Shown: positions 1 to 10,176, counted from the stretch's first letter. The stretch: 14,588 bases of DNA from Stenotrophomonas sp. UBA2302 (GCA_002345545.1 DDVW01000013.1:333-14920), one strand, 5' to 3'. Program-made: numbers and translations. Notes: generated by a model from the letters alone, not told the origin.

Positions 1-653
1 ATGCCGAAGAACGGCACGAACACCGAGTCCTTGCCGCGCATGTCCTGGTCGGGTGCATACCAGAGGAAGCCGCCTTTCTTCAGGTGGCGCACGGTGGCGC
101 GGACGTCCTCGTTGGCGAACATCGCGCAGGCGTACTTCAGGCGCCCGCTCTTCACCGCCCATTCCATCACCGGATTGCGGTAGCGGCGGTACATGCCGGC
201 CAGCGGCAAGTGGTCGCACAGCAGCCGGCCGCACATTTCCAGTGTCATGAAGTGGCCGGACACCAGCAGCACACCGCGGCCTTCGGCCTGCAGGGCGCGC
301 AGATGTTCGAGGCCTTCGATCTCCACCTGCGGGCGGATCACTCCGATCTTTCCCCACCACGCGCGGGCGAATTCGAACACGCCCACGCCGAGTGCATCGA
401 AACTGTCGCGCAGCAGCCGTTGCCGCCAGGCCGCATCCTGATCGGGGAAGCACAGTTCCAGGTTCACCTCCGCCGCACGCCGGCGGCTGCCGGCCAGATG
501 CAGCGCCAGCCAGCCGATGCCGCGGCCAAGCGCGCGCTGTAATGCCCATGGCAGGCGCGCGCCGAGCAGGGCGATACCCAGCCAGAGGAAGGTGGGCCAA
601 TGCCGGGGCGTCCACAGCGAGGGGCGGGTGGCGGTGGTGGGGGAATCGGACAT
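1..653 (-). CDS. lpxL: Lipid A biosynthesis acyltransferase, LpxL/HtrB family (C-terminus cut off by window edge)
   Basis: The first 217 residues of an inner-membrane lysophospholipid-acyltransferase-type enzyme are visible. The family transfers an acyl chain from acyl-ACP to Kdo2-lipid IVA in the last steps of lipid A assembly. Seen in the translation: a hydrophobic N-terminal stretch (about residues 20-38), the H-x4-E catalytic motif (H134, E139, in GHFMTLE), YRRYRNP at 155-161, and DQD at 202-204 followed by GKDSVFVPFFG. These match the LpxL/LpxM/LpxP superfamily in the expected order. The ATG at 653 is the likely start, because an in-frame TAG lies three codons upstream; no clear Shine-Dalgarno is visible. 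Family members run about 300 residues, so roughly the last third is missing. It is divergent from waaA, whose product makes its substrate, which supports the call. Which acyl chain and position it uses (LpxL versus LpxM) cannot be told from this fragment. Confidence 0.88.
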   Translation of the reverse strand, partial: MSDSPTTATRPSLWTPRHWPTFLWLGIALLGARLPWALQRALGRGIGWLALHLAGSRRRAAEVNLELCFPDQDAAWRQRLLRDSFDALGVGVFEFARAWWGKIGVIRPQVEIEGLEHLRALQAEGRGVLLVSGHFMTLEMCGRLLCDHLPLAGMYRRYRNPVMEWAVKSGRLKYACAMFANEDVRATVRHLKKGGFLWYAPDQDMRGKDSVFVPFFG

Positions 654-784
654 GTGCTGATTCTAATAAGGAATGCAGTCGGCGGCGCCGGCAACGGCAA
701 GATGGATGATGGCCGGAAGTGTGATCGCGGGTTCCGCATCGGCTGTCACTCCATTAATCGGCCGCGCCTCGGTATGCTGCGGCG
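654..784. promoter_or_regulatory. Divergent promoter region between lpxL-like gene and waaA
   Basis: This 131-bp gap must carry promoters for both genes. On the plus strand TATGCT at 773-778 resembles a -10 box and ends seven bases before the waaA ATG at 785, with no good -35 at the expected spacing. If used, it would give a nearly leaderless waaA mRNA, which fits the lack of a Shine-Dalgarno. No clear sigma-70 pair is visible for the minus-strand gene. The region as regulatory is safe; the specific box is a weak guess. Confidence 0.4.
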
Positions 785-2080
785 ATGCGCAAGGATCCTG
801 TTGAACTACTGCTGCGCGGCCTGTATTCGGCCGTGCTGTACCTGCTGCTGCCGATCACCGTGTACCACCTGGTGTGGCGCGGCTTCCGTGTCCGCGAATA
901 CTTCAAACGCTGGGACGAGCGCTACGCCTCGTATCCGGAGAGCGGTGGCCAGCCACGGGTGTGGCTGCATGCGGTATCGGTGGGCGAGGTCAATGCCGCC
1001 GCACCGCTGGTAAACGTGTTGCGCCAGCAGCGGCCGGACATCCGCTGGATCATCACCACCATCACGCCGACCGGCTCGCAGCGGGTGCGGGCGTTGTGGG
1101 GCGATGCGGTCGATCATGTCTACCTGCCGTATGACGTGCCCGGCAGTGTCGGCCGCTTTCTCGACCACTTCCGTCCTAGCCTGGCGCTGATCCTGGAGAC
1201 CGAGCTGTGGCCGAACATGCTGTTCGGCTGCCGCGAGCGTGGGATTCCGGTGTACATCCTCAATGCGCGGCTGTCGGCGCGTTCGTTGAAGGGCTACCGG
1301 CTACTGCGGCCACTGGTGGGCCGCGCGCTGCGCACGGTCACCTGTGTCGCGGCACAGTCGCAGGACGATGCCGCGCGCTTTATCGAACTGGGTGCGCATC
1401 CCGCGCAGGTACGCACGCTGGGCAATCTGAAATTCGATATCCACCCGCCGGACACCTCCGCAGTGCTGGAGGCGTTTGCGCGGCATGTGGCGCCGGGCCG
1501 GCCGGTGTGGATCGCCGCCAGTACCCATGAGGGCGAAGAGCAGGCGGTGGTCGACATCCACGCACAGCTGCTGGCCAGGCATCCGGAGGCATTGCTGCTG
1601 TGGGCACCGCGGCATCCCGAGCGTTTTGCGCGGGTCGAGGCGCTGGCGCGCGAGCAGGGCTGGCGGGTGGCCACGCGCAGCGGCCAGCAGTGGCCGCAGG
1701 CGGACACGCAGGTGTTCGTGATCGATACGCTGGGTGAGCTGATGGCCTTCTATGCCTGTGCGCAGGTGGCCTTCGTGGGCGGCAGCCTGCAGGCCATCGG
1801 CGGGCACAACCTGCTGGAGCCGGCGGCGATGGGGACCGCGGCGGTCACCGGGCCGCACCTGCACAATTTCGCCGAGATTTCCCGGCGCATGCAGGAGGCC
1901 GGCGCACTGCGCATCTGCGACGATGCCGGGGCGGTATCGGTGGCGATACAGCAGCTGTTTGATGACGCTGCCGGGCGCGAACGCATGATCGAGGCGGGGC
2001 GGGCACTGGTGGAAAACGGCCGTGGCGCGCTGGCGCAGACGCTGGCCTTGATCGCCCCGGAGCTGCCGGCACAAGTGTGA
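785..2080 (+). CDS. waaA: 3-deoxy-D-manno-octulosonic acid (Kdo) transferase WaaA/KdtA
   Basis: A 431-residue glycosyltransferase that adds Kdo from CMP-Kdo to lipid IVA at the inner face of the inner membrane. This makes the acceptor used by the divergently encoded LpxL-type acyltransferase. Seen: one N-terminal membrane segment (about 14-34), SVGE with the glutamate expected to be catalytic (E68), TTITPTGS (91-98), YLPYD (113-117), ETELWPN (138-144), STHEGEE (246-252), APRHPERF (274-281), FVGGSL followed by GGHNLLEPAA (330-348), and TGPHLHNF (355-362). All are WaaA hallmarks in the right order, and the length is normal for the family. Whether it adds one or two Kdo residues cannot be read from sequence. 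The 81-bp convergent gap to the purine permease shows no obvious T-tailed terminator. Confidence 0.96.
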   Translation: MRKDPVELLLRGLYSAVLYLLLPITVYHLVWRGFRVREYFKRWDERYASYPESGGQPRVWLHAVSVGEVNAAAPLVNVLRQQRPDIRWIITTITPTGSQRVRALWGDAVDHVYLPYDVPGSVGRFLDHFRPSLALILETELWPNMLFGCRERGIPVYILNARLSARSLKGYRLLRPLVGRALRTVTCVAAQSQDDAARFIELGAHPAQVRTLGNLKFDIHPPDTSAVLEAFARHVAPGRPVWIAASTHEGEEQAVVDIHAQLLARHPEALLLWAPRHPERFARVEALAREQGWRVATRSGQQWPQADTQVFVIDTLGELMAFYACAQVAFVGGSLQAIGGHNLLEPAAMGTAAVTGPHLHNFAEISRRMQEAGALRICDDAGAVSVAIQQLFDDAAGRERMIEAGRALVENGRGALAQTLALIAPELPAQV

Positions 2081-2161
2081 GTCCGGGCATCACGCGCGCG
2101 GGTGTCGCCGCGGCGGCGGAGTGCCGGTGTTTGTGCCTGCTTTCGCCTCCTGCGCGGCTGG

Positions 2162-3478
<1,317 letters not shown>

Positions 3479-3514
3479 GGGGTGTTCCGGCACAGCAGAC
3501 GGAGCGGTGTGTAC

Positions 3515-3546
3515 AAAAGCGGACGGCCGCACTGGGCGGCCGTCCG
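3515..3546 (-). terminator. Intrinsic terminator after ettA
   Basis: Read on the minus strand just past the ettA TAA, a perfect 11-bp stem (CGGACGGCCGC at 3520-3530 with its complement at 3536-3546) and a 5-base loop is followed by G/C and then TTTT (plus-strand AAAA at 3515-3518). This is a canonical intrinsic terminator and separates ettA from the purine permease gene. Confidence 0.88.
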
Positions 3547-3553
3547 GCGGGTC

Positions 3554-5218
<1,665 letters not shown>

Positions 5219-5288
5219 GACCTCTCCGTAGCGCATGCCTGCGCCCGGTCCGGAGATGGACAAGGCCCAAGGCAAAAGGGAATAGGCA

Positions 5289-5294
5289 ATTATA
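5289..5294 (-). promoter_or_regulatory. -10 box of the ettA promoter
   Basis: The minus strand reads TATAAT, a perfect sigma-70 -10 hexamer in very GC-rich DNA, 70 bases upstream of the ettA start. It predicts a transcription start near 5282 and a 5' UTR of about 60 bases. No good -35 lies at 16-18 bp; TGCAAC is about 21 bp away. Function is inferred from position and sequence only. Confidence 0.6.
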
Positions 5295-5316
5295 GCCGTA
5301 ACCCGGATGGGGCCGG

Positions 5317-5346
5317 TTGCAGCCCGGTGCCTTGCTGGTCTATGAA
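5317..5346 (+). promoter_or_regulatory. Candidate promoter of the RcnB-like gene
   Basis: TTGCAG at 5317-5322 and TATGAA at 5341-5346 are separated by 18 bp, a plausible but imperfect sigma-70 pair. It would start transcription near 5353 and leave an 80-base leader before the ATG at 5436. Other candidates in the 217-bp ettA/rcnB-like gap are no better. Confidence 0.3.
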
Positions 5347-5435
5347 TGTGAAGGGCCGCAACCGTTTCCAGCCGGATTCCGTTCAGACGGCGTGAGCATG
5401 ATGGAAAGCGTCCACCAACCCAGTGAGGGCCACCC

Positions 5436-5915
5436 ATGAAGATGAACCGCTTTGTTGTCGCCGCGATGACCGTCCTGCTGGCCTTCGGTGCCGCCGCGCC
5501 GGCCTTTGCCGCCGGTGACCGCGATCATGACCGGGGCCGCCACGGCTGGGACGACCGCGGCCGCGACCATGGCCACCATCGCCATGGGAACAAGCATCGC
5601 CATGACCGCCGCGAATGGCGGGATGACCGCCGTCACTACAGCGCCGGCTATCGCGAGGGTTACCGCGACGCGCGTTACAACGACCGCCGCTACTACGCCC
5701 CGCCGCCGCGCGTGGTCTACCGCCCGTACGGCTTCGAGCGCGGCCACCGCTACAACAACTACTACGGCGGCCCGGTCTACGTGGTCAACGACTACAACCG
5801 CTACCACCTGCACCGCCCGCGCCACGGCCACCACTGGATCCGCGACGACCGCGGCAACATGCTGATGGTGGCCATCGCCACCGGCATCATCGCCGACATC
5901 GTGTTCAACCACTGA
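5436..5915 (+). CDS. RcnB-like periplasmic protein, His/Arg/Asp-rich
   Basis: A 159-residue exported protein. Residues 1-26 form a signal peptide ending AAPAFA with cleavage probably after A25 or A26. Residues 27 to about 65 are a low-complexity stretch of His, Arg, Asp and Gly, followed by a Tyr/Arg-rich middle. The C-terminal block (about 114-159: VYVVNDYNRYHLHRP, then HHWIRDDRGNMLMVAIATGIIADIV) matches the RcnB family pattern of a short beta region and a terminal hydrophobic segment. RcnB of E. coli is a periplasmic protein in nickel/cobalt homeostasis. Most proteobacterial relatives are uncharacterised, and no rcnA efflux gene is visible here, so a metal role is only suggested by the histidines. 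The ATG at 5436 has GAGG about 8 bases upstream; a second ATG at 5442 is less well placed. Confidence 0.72.
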   Translation: MKMNRFVVAAMTVLLAFGAAAPAFAAGDRDHDRGRHGWDDRGRDHGHHRHGNKHRHDRREWRDDRRHYSAGYREGYRDARYNDRRYYAPPPRVVYRPYGFERGHRYNNYYGGPVYVVNDYNRYHLHRPRHGHHWIRDDRGNMLMVAIATGIIADIVFNH

Positions 5916-5940
5916 GCCTTGCCCGGGCCGGGTCACAGGA

Positions 5941-5965
5941 AGGCGCCCGCAGGGGCGCCTTTCCC
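5941..5965 (+). terminator. Hairpin after the RcnB-like gene, weak terminator candidate
   Basis: AGGCGCCC (5941-5948) pairs perfectly with GGGCGCCT (5953-5960) around the tetraloop GCAG, 25 bases after the RcnB-like stop. Only TT follows the stem, so it is a weak intrinsic terminator at best. Its 3' arm shares bases 5956-5960 with the palindrome that follows, so in RNA the two hairpins cannot both form fully. Confidence 0.45.
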
Positions 5966-5979
5966 ATATGGGAAAGGCG
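5956..5979. repeat. Perfect 24-bp palindrome upstream of glyA
   Basis: The arm CGCCTTTCCC, the centre ATAT and then the exact reverse complement of the arm form an uninterrupted 24-bp palindrome, about 70-90 bp upstream of the predicted glyA transcription start. It lacks a following T-tract on either strand, so it is not a simple terminator. It could be a dimeric regulator's operator or an RNA hairpin competing with 5941-5960. No known operator was recognised. Confidence 0.6.
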
Positions 5980-6034
5980 GAAAAAGGTTGCAGACGGGAG
6001 CGTCGGCGGCGGGCGGGGGCCCTGAAGGAAGCGT

Positions 6035-6040
6035 TACAAT
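6035..6040 (+). promoter_or_regulatory. -10 box of the glyA promoter (candidate)
   Basis: TACAAT at 6035-6040 differs from the -10 consensus at one position and lies 35 bases before the glyA ATG, predicting a start near 6047 and a leader of about 28 bases. The -35 region is GC-rich with no good match, suggesting an activator-dependent or simply weak promoter. Confidence 0.45.
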
Positions 6041-6074
6041 CGGCAGCTCCCTCGCCCCGTACCCAGGAGCTGTG

Positions 6075-7328
6075 ATGTTCCCGCGTGATGCCCGTATCGA
6101 GTCCTACGACCCTGAATTGGCCAAGGCCATTGCCGCCGAGTGCCAGCGCCAGGAAGACCATGTCGAGCTGATTGCCAGCGAGAACTACGCCAGCCCGCTG
6201 GTGATGGAAGCGCAGGGCAGCCAGCTGACCAACAAGTACGCCGAGGGTTACCCGGGCAAGCGCTATTACGGCGGTTGCGAGTATGTGGACGTGGCCGAGA
6301 AGCTGGCCATCGACCGCCTCAAGCAGCTGTTCGGCGCCGATTACGCCAACGTGCAGCCGCACAGCGGCTCGCAAGCCAACCAGGCCGTGTATTTCGCGCT
6401 GCTGCAGCCGGGCGACACCATCCTGGGCATGAGCCTGGCCCACGGTGGCCACCTGACCCACGGTGCCAAGGTCAACGCCTCGGGCAAGATCTTCAACGCC
6501 ATCCAGTACGGCGTGAACGAGCAGGGCCTGATCGACTACGACGAAGTCGAGCGCCTGGCGCTGGAGCACAAGCCGAAGATGGTCGTGGCCGGTTTCTCGG
6601 CCTATTCGCAGGTGGTCGACTGGGCGCGTTTCCGCGCCATCGCCGACAAGGTCGGTGCCTACCTGTTCGTGGACATGGCGCACGTAGCCGGTCTGGTCGC
6701 CGCCGGTGTCTACCCGAACCCGATCGAACACGCCCACGTGGTGACCTCCACCACCCACAAGACCCTGCGCGGTCCGCGTGGCGGCATCATCATCGCCAAG
6801 GGCGCGGGTGAGGAGATCGAGAAGAAGCTGCAGTCGATCGTGTTCCCGGGCATCCAGGGCGGCCCGCTGATGCACGTCATCGCCGCCAAGGCGGTGGCCT
6901 TCAAGGAAGCGCTGGAGCCGGAATTCAAGGCCTACCAGCAGCAGGTGGTGAAGAACGCGCAGGCCATGGCGACCACGCTGATTTCGCGTGGCTACAAGAT
7001 CGTCTCCGGCGGCACCCAGAACCACCTGATGCTGGTGGACATGATCGGCAAGGACGTGTCCGGCAAGGATGCGGAAGCCGCACTGGGCCGTGCCCACATC
7101 ACCGTCAACAAGAACTCGGTGCCGAACGATCCGCGTTCGCCGTTCGTGACCTCGGGCCTGCGCCTGGGCACCCCGGCGATCACCACCCGCGGCTACGTGG
7201 AACAGGACTGCGTGGATCTGGCCAACTGGATCGCCGACGTACTCGACGCTCCGGCCGACGAGGCGGTGATCGCGCGCGTGCGTGAGGCGGTCAGCGCGCA
7301 GTGCAGGAAGTACCCGGTTTACGGTTGA
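6075..7328 (+). CDS. glyA: Serine hydroxymethyltransferase
   Basis: A cytosolic PLP enzyme that interconverts serine and glycine with tetrahydrofolate and 5,10-methylene-THF, the main source of one-carbon units. The 417-residue product has the same length as E. coli GlyA. Seen: LIASENYAS (32-40), [15 protein letters not shown] (53-67), the PLP-stacking histidine in [10 protein letters not shown] (121-130), the VDMAHVAGL aspartate region (199-207), and the PLP lysine K229 in [13 protein letters not shown]. The ATG at 6075 is chosen because AGGAG lies 5 bases upstream and the protein starts at the conserved N-terminus; the open frame back to 5919 is non-coding leader. A GTG directly before the ATG is ignored. 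A small membrane protein gene starts three bases after the stop, so the two are probably cotranscribed, with nrdR 33 bp further on. Confidence 0.98.
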   Translation: MFPRDARIESYDPELAKAIAAECQRQEDHVELIASENYASPLVMEAQGSQLTNKYAEGYPGKRYYGGCEYVDVAEKLAIDRLKQLFGADYANVQPHSGSQANQAVYFALLQPGDTILGMSLAHGGHLTHGAKVNASGKIFNAIQYGVNEQGLIDYDEVERLALEHKPKMVVAGFSAYSQVVDWARFRAIADKVGAYLFVDMAHVAGLVAAGVYPNPIEHAHVVTSTTHKTLRGPRGGIIIAKGAGEEIEKKLQSIVFPGIQGGPLMHVIAAKAVAFKEALEPEFKAYQQQVVKNAQAMATTLISRGYKIVSGGTQNHLMLVDMIGKDVSGKDAEAALGRAHITVNKNSVPNDPRSPFVTSGLRLGTPAITTRGYVEQDCVDLANWIADVLDAPADEAVIARVREAVSAQCRKYPVYG

Positions 7329-7331
7329 GCG

Positions 7332-7757
7332 ATGCCGTCGGACCTGCCGCATGACTGGGCCGGCAGCCTCTACAAGGGGCTGTCGCTGGTCACGGCAGGT
7401 CTGAGCCTGCCGATCCTGGCGGTCACCCTGGTGTTCGGTGTGCTGCCGATTTCCGCAGCGTTTCCCTCGCTGCTGTCGCTGTGGTTTCTGGCCATGGTGA
7501 TGGTTGCCCTGAGTGGATGGCTGGCCTGGTACCGCTTGACGCTGGCCTTCTGGCGTCACGGCAGCGCTGGCTTGCGGGATGTTTCCCGGATCTGGTGGTG
7601 GCTGCTGCAGTTGGCCATCGCCTTTTCGGTCTATTTCTTCTTTGCCGAAGTGTTGTCCGCCTTGCGGGCAGGCCGGGCTAACCTCATTGTGTACGGCGTC
7701 CTGACAGCCCAGCTGTCGTCGCTGTACCTGCTGTATCTGCGTTACCGGACACGCTGA
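7332..7757 (+). CDS. Small four-helix inner-membrane protein of unknown function
   Basis: I do not recognise this 141-residue protein. It has four likely transmembrane segments (about 17-40, 46-67, 88-109 and 117-136), a short hydrophilic N-terminus, an Arg/His-containing loop (about 68-86) between helices 2 and 3, and a basic C-terminal tail (RYRTR). There are no cysteines and no obvious charged residues inside the helices except one glutamate in helix 3 (E106). There is no signal peptide distinct from TM1. It starts three bases after the glyA stop without a clear Shine-Dalgarno, which suggests translational coupling, and sits 33 bases before nrdR. Codon use looks like its neighbours: high GC at third positions, slightly relaxed in the hydrophobic parts. 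Topology and position are read from sequence; no function is proposed. Confidence 0.75.
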   Translation: MPSDLPHDWAGSLYKGLSLVTAGLSLPILAVTLVFGVLPISAAFPSLLSLWFLAMVMVALSGWLAWYRLTLAFWRHGSAGLRDVSRIWWWLLQLAIAFSVYFFFAEVLSALRAGRANLIVYGVLTAQLSSLYLLYLRYRTR

Positions 7758-7790
7758 TCCTCGCGCATCACCACCGGTAGGAGTTTTCCC

Positions 7791-8324
7791 ATGCATTGCC
7801 CCTTCTGCCAGCACACCGACACCCGCGTGATCGACTCGCGCGTTTCCGAAGACGGCGCCACCATCCGCCGCCGCCGTGGCTGCGAGGCATGCGGCGAGCG
7901 CTTCAGCACGATCGAGACCATCGAGTTGAAGTTGCCGGTGATCGTCAAGAGCGATGGTGGCCGCGAGGCGTTCGATGCGCGCAAGCTGCGGGTCGGTTTC
8001 GACCGCGCGCTGCAGAAGCGGCCGGTCTCGGAGGAGCGCATCGAGGCGGCGGTGCGTGCGGTGGTGCACCAGCTGCGCATGTGTGGCGAGCGCGAGGTGC
8101 CATCGATCAAGGTCGGTGGGTTTGTCATGGACGAGCTGCGCAAGCTCGACCATGTCGGCTATGTGCGCTTCGCCTCGGTCTATCGCAGCTTCGAGGACGT
8201 GGCCGATTTCCGCGACGAGATCGAGAAGCTCGAACGCGACCATCCGGCCAGTGATGGCCAGCTGCCGTTGCTGGAAGGTGCCGGTGCGGCGGATGGGCGC
8301 CCGCCGAAGTCCACCAGGCGTTGA
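7791..8324 (+). CDS. nrdR: Transcriptional repressor NrdR
   Basis: A zinc-ribbon plus ATP-cone regulator that represses ribonucleotide reductase operons when dATP/ATP load its ATP-cone. Seen: the start MHCPFC, zinc ligands C3, C6, C31 and C34, the basic [17 protein letters not shown] block that is near-invariant in NrdR, then an ATP-cone from about 49 to 139 ([17 protein letters not shown] onward). The core ends around [10 protein letters not shown], as usual. At 177 residues it is longer than E. coli NrdR (149), with an extra variable tail rich in Gly, Ala and Pro. TAGGAG about 9 bases upstream fixes the ATG at 7791. No nrd genes are in view. It sits in the glyA transcription unit, which links one-carbon supply for thymidylate with control of dNTP synthesis; that link is inference. 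Confidence 0.97.
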   Translation: MHCPFCQHTDTRVIDSRVSEDGATIRRRRGCEACGERFSTIETIELKLPVIVKSDGGREAFDARKLRVGFDRALQKRPVSEERIEAAVRAVVHQLRMCGEREVPSIKVGGFVMDELRKLDHVGYVRFASVYRSFEDVADFRDEIEKLERDHPASDGQLPLLEGAGAADGRPPKSTRR

Positions 8325-8396
8325 ATCCGGCGCCGGGCGGGGGAGCACCGGCGTTGCCGTGCCGTGCCCCGGTGTCAGGACGGACCTTGAATTCCG

Positions 8397-8864
8397 ATGT
8401 TGTTAGTCGATCTGCGTGATCACCCCGCGCTGGTGCCGGCAGTGGCTGCCGCGCATGTGCAGGCCTTTGGCGGGCTGCTGCCGGACTGGACCGTCGCCCA
8501 GGCCGAAGCCGAGCTGCGTGCCCAGCAACGCGACGCCATTCCCTGCACCTGGTTGGTGCTGGACGCCGGGGACTGGCTGGGCTCGGTCAGCCTGCTGCAC
8601 GACGATCACGAGCAGATCCGCGGCTGGTCGCCGTGGTTGGCCTCGCTGTACGTGAAACCCGGGGCACGTGGCAGGGGCGTGGGCGCCGCGCTGGTGGCAC
8701 ATGCCATCGCGCAGGCCGCCGCCTTCGGTGTGCCGGAGCTGTACCTGTATTGCGAAGCGTCGATGGTGGCGTGGTATCGCTCGCTGGGCTGGTGCGAACA
8801 CACCCGGCTGCAGCTCGGGCCGTTGGCCATCACGGTGATGCGGATCGATACGCGTGCCCGATGA
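8397..8864 (+). CDS. GNAT family N-acetyltransferase, substrate unknown
   Basis: A 155-residue single-domain GNAT protein. Motif A is clear: the strand LASLYVKPGARGRGVGAALV (81-100), with the acetyl-CoA pyrophosphate loop RGRGVG at 91-96. Motif B follows with LYLYCEASMVAWYRSLGW (115-132), the usual AxxxYxxxGF-type end of the fold. Relatives acetylate small molecules or protein N-termini; nothing visible decides the acceptor. The ATG at 8397 has only a weak, distant Shine-Dalgarno (AGGACGGA about 13 bases away). It follows nrdR by 72 bp and precedes ribD by 136 bp. The stop overlaps an ATG (ATGA), but the frame opened there is not convincing as a gene. Confidence 0.85.
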   Translation: MLLVDLRDHPALVPAVAAAHVQAFGGLLPDWTVAQAEAELRAQQRDAIPCTWLVLDAGDWLGSVSLLHDDHEQIRGWSPWLASLYVKPGARGRGVGAALVAHAIAQAAAFGVPELYLYCEASMVAWYRSLGWCEHTRLQLGPLAITVMRIDTRAR

Positions 8865-8891
8865 GTGCATTGCCTGCACAGCTTCAACCCG

Positions 8892-8921
8892 TTCGAGCCG
8901 AGGTGGGCGAGCACCTACACT
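8892..8921 (+). promoter_or_regulatory. Candidate ribD promoter
   Basis: TACACT at 8916-8921 is a fair -10 and TTCGAG at 8892-8897 a poor -35 with an 18-bp spacer. A start near 8928 would leave a leader of about 73 bases. The leader contains TTGCGCC (8929-8935), exactly complementary to GGCGCAA (8962-8968). This is low-confidence pattern matching in the 136-bp gap. Confidence 0.3.
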
Positions 8922-9000
8922 TGCCACATTGCGCCGGGTTCCGATGCCGGGCGTTGATGCAGGCGCAACACCGTCCGTTTTCTGATCGCAGAGGTCTGCC

Positions 9001-10095
9001 ATGTCGTCCTTCACCGCCACCGATCACCTGCTGATGGCCCGCGCGCTGCGTCTGGCCGGGCACGGCGCGTGGACCACCCGGCCGAACCCGATGGTCGGCT
9101 GCGTCATCGCCCACGGTGAGGAGGTGGTGGGCGAGGGTTTCCACCAGCGCGCCGGTGGGCCGCATGCGGAGGTGTTCGCACTGCAGGCGGCGGGGGACAG
9201 GGCGCGCGGTGCCACCGCCTATGTGACGCTGGAGCCGTGCGCGCATTACGGCCGTACGCCGCCCTGCGCGCTGGCGCTGATCGAGGCGGGTGTGGCGCGG
9301 GTGGTGGCGGCGATGGCCGATCCGTTTCCGGACGTGGATGGCGGCGGCTTCGCGCTGCTGCGGCAGGCCGGTATCGAGGTCGAAGTAGGCCTGATGGCCG
9401 ATCAGGCGCGCGCGCTCAATGCCGGTTTCCTGTCGCGGATCGAGCGTGGCCGGCCGCTGATGCGGGTCAAGCTCGCCGGCAGTCTGGATGGCCGCACCGC
9501 GATGGCCAATGGCGAATCCAAATGGATCACCGGCGAGGCCGCGCGGGCTGATGTGCAGCAGTGGCGCGCGCGGGCTGGCGCGATCCTGAGCGGTGCGGTG
9601 ACCGTGCTGGCCGATGATCCGCTGCTGACCGCGCGCCCGGAGCAGGGCGAATTCCTGCCGCCGCTGCGGGTGGTGCTCGATGCCCGGCTACGCACGCTGG
9701 CCTGCGCGCGGGTGCGTGAGGGCGACGCGCCGACGCTGTATCTGCACGATCCCGCACTGACCGCACCGGCACTGGCACTGGCAGGGGCCGAGTTCGCCGC
9801 CGCGCCGTTGCAGGTCGATGGCCGCTTCGATCTGACCGCGGTGATGGCGCTGCTGGCCGCCCGTGGTATCAACGAGGTGCATGTCGAAGCCGGACCGACA
9901 CTGTGTGGTGCGCTGCTGCAGGCCGGGCTGGTGGACGAACTGCTGCTCTACATCGCGCCGCTGCTGATGGGCGACAGCGCGCGGCCGCTGCTGGCCGGGC
10001 TGGGCATCGAGACGATGACCCAGACCGTGTCGCTGGAGATCGCCGATACGCGCATGCTCGGCAAGGACCTGCGGCTGCTGCTGCGTCCTGCCTGA
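9001..10095 (+). CDS. ribD: Bifunctional riboflavin biosynthesis deaminase/reductase RibD
   Basis: A 364-residue cytosolic enzyme that deaminates and then reduces the product of GTP cyclohydrolase II, giving 5-amino-6-ribitylamino-uracil phosphate. The N-terminal cytidine-deaminase-like domain shows PNPMVGCVI (28-36), the zinc site HAE (H55, E57) and TLEPCAHYGRTPPC (C80 and C89). The C-terminal reductase domain starts about residue 153 with VKLAGSLDGRTAMANGESKWITG and includes the ADDPLLTAR block and EAGPTLCGALL. Both halves look intact. GAGG six bases upstream supports the ATG at 9001. It has its own short upstream region and a terminator directly after it. The FMN riboswitch lies downstream beyond an opposite-strand gene, so ribD is not under that switch. 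Confidence 0.97.
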   Translation: MSSFTATDHLLMARALRLAGHGAWTTRPNPMVGCVIAHGEEVVGEGFHQRAGGPHAEVFALQAAGDRARGATAYVTLEPCAHYGRTPPCALALIEAGVARVVAAMADPFPDVDGGGFALLRQAGIEVEVGLMADQARALNAGFLSRIERGRPLMRVKLAGSLDGRTAMANGESKWITGEAARADVQQWRARAGAILSGAVTVLADDPLLTARPEQGEFLPPLRVVLDARLRTLACARVREGDAPTLYLHDPALTAPALALAGAEFAAAPLQVDGRFDLTAVMALLAARGINEVHVEAGPTLCGALLQAGLVDELLLYIAPLLMGDSARPLLAGLGIETMTQTVSLEIADTRMLGKDLRLLLRPA

Positions 10096-10125
10096 GCGGA
10101 CGCTGCCCCCGCTGTCGGCTGCAAC

Positions 10126-10153
10126 AAAAACGGGAGCCCATGGGCTCCCGTTT
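10126..10153. terminator. Bidirectional terminator between ribD and the Ax21-like gene
   Basis: A perfect inverted repeat (AAACGGGAGCCC at 10128-10139 and its complement at 10142-10153) lies between the two convergent genes. On the minus strand it is followed by TTTTT (plus-strand AAAAA, 10126-10130), a canonical intrinsic terminator for the outer-membrane protein gene. On the plus strand only TTT follows, so it ends ribD less efficiently. Confidence 0.85.
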
Positions 10154-10176
10154 CAGCTGACGCACTGTCGCGCGGA

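Noticed and set aside
3479..3532. Upstream extension of the purine permease by 18 codons
   Set aside because: It would start inside the ettA terminator hairpin, and the added residues are not hydrophobic or family-like; the ATG at 3478 has a better ribosome site.
5219..5437. N-terminal extension of EttA by 73 residues
   Set aside because: The start at 5218 has a strong GGAGAGG and gives the normal family length and N-terminus; the extension also crosses the TATAAT promoter box.
5340..8348. A 1002-codon open frame on the minus strand
   Set aside because: It runs antisense through the RcnB-like gene, glyA, the small membrane gene and nrdR, all strongly supported. Its translation is His/Arg/Gln/Val-rich with no recognisable domain, as expected for an antisense frame in GC-rich DNA where stops are rare.
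8861..9034. A 57-codon frame starting at the ATGA overlap with the GNAT stop
   Set aside because: The translation has no recognisable features, it overlaps the start of ribD, and the region is better explained as the ribD leader.
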